Source: Streptomyces sporangiiformans
GTDB lineage: Bacteria > Actinomycetota > Actinomycetes > Streptomycetales > Streptomycetaceae
NCBI RefSeq assembly: GCF_005768555.2
Contig: NZ_VCHX02000047.1
Location: 1-62,251, forward strand
Length of the DNA: 62,251 bases
Direction: 5' to 3'
Below, piece after piece: positions 62,212-62,251 of the stretch; within the stretch, counting starts at the first letter, position 1, and each line of letters begins with the position of its first letter. The notes under the pieces were generated by a model that saw nothing but the letters and a program-made list of their open reading frames with translations, did not search any database and was not told the origin of the DNA. Both the position numbers and the translations under genes were made by a program.

Positions 62212-62251
62212 CTACGCCGGGGCAGCGGTCTTCTTGGGCTTCGTCTCGGCG
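62212..62251 (-). CDS. C-terminal end of a gene running off the window
   Basis: The minus strand reads AETKPKKTAAPA then TAG at 62214-62212. The Lys/Ala/Pro-rich tail is typical of several actinobacterial proteins with charged C termini. Only 12 codons are visible, so no family can be assigned. Confidence 0.5.
   Translation of the reverse strand, partial: AETKPKKTAAPA

Overview
The window reads as the chromosome of a Streptomyces or close relative. It is GC-rich with strong third-position bias, and carries gene types typical of the genus: an HTH/DUF5753 regulator overlapping a DUF397 gene, histidine-kinase-fold ATP-binding proteins, a Methyltransf_19 enzyme, small DUF5999 and DUF6299 proteins, a SigB/SigF-like sigma factor, an HTH-MurA fusion and a single-chain aconitase. 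I saw no tRNA, rRNA or CRISPR array.

Left part (1-26 kb). An imperfect 278-bp tandem duplication precedes arginine deiminase and catabolic ornithine carbamoyltransferase. Next comes a CoA-dependent aromatic cluster, best read as anthraniloyl-CoA (or salicylyl-CoA) degradation: crotonase, a flavin monooxygenase/old-yellow-enzyme fusion, a PaaX-type repressor, an aryl-CoA ligase, an acyl-CoA dehydrogenase, a Rid protein and a broken alpha/beta hydrolase. Both of its control regions carry the same 12-bp palindromic word, TGACGACAGTCA. Then follow a flavin monooxygenase, a methyltransferase, a WhiJ-like HTH/DUF397/ATPase module, a PLP dehydratase divergent from a TetR gene, a secreted GH43-AbfB arabinan-active enzyme with a broken GH43 remnant behind it, and a LysR gene divergent from an operon of three successive RraA-family genes plus a hydrolase.

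Middle part (26-47 kb). A stress-type patch holds a YihY-like membrane protein, small membrane proteins, PRC-barrel and ANTAR proteins, a SigB-like sigma factor with a candidate self-type promoter, and two ANTAR remnants. After HTH-MurA and DUF4236 lies an accessory block of about 13.6 kb: acyl-CoA dehydrogenase, MFS exporter, P450/ferredoxin reductase/ferredoxin, an internally deleted P450, a TetR regulator with several matching palindromes, and a resorcinol/hydroxyquinol-type catabolic operon whose intradiol dioxygenase is frameshifted. The block ends in a truncated TnsA-like gene. Copies of one 21-22 bp repeat lie at both ends (33451-33516 and 47018-47068), which suggests a decayed Tn7-like element carrying catabolic cargo.

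Right part (47-62 kb). Aconitase has a candidate TamR palindrome and an iron-box-like sequence upstream. It is followed by a LuxR-type regulator and a large secreted subtilase. An unusual operon then encodes a LipB homologue, a reductive-dehalogenase/QueG-like iron-sulfur protein fused to an SCP2 domain, and a phthalate-dioxygenase-reductase-type flavoprotein. The window closes with an NmrA-like protein, a broken epoxide-hydrolase remnant, an SDR, and a TetR gene. AAACCGATCGGTTT palindromes lie at the SDR and TetR promoters. The last 40 bases hold the C-terminal end of one more gene on the minus strand.
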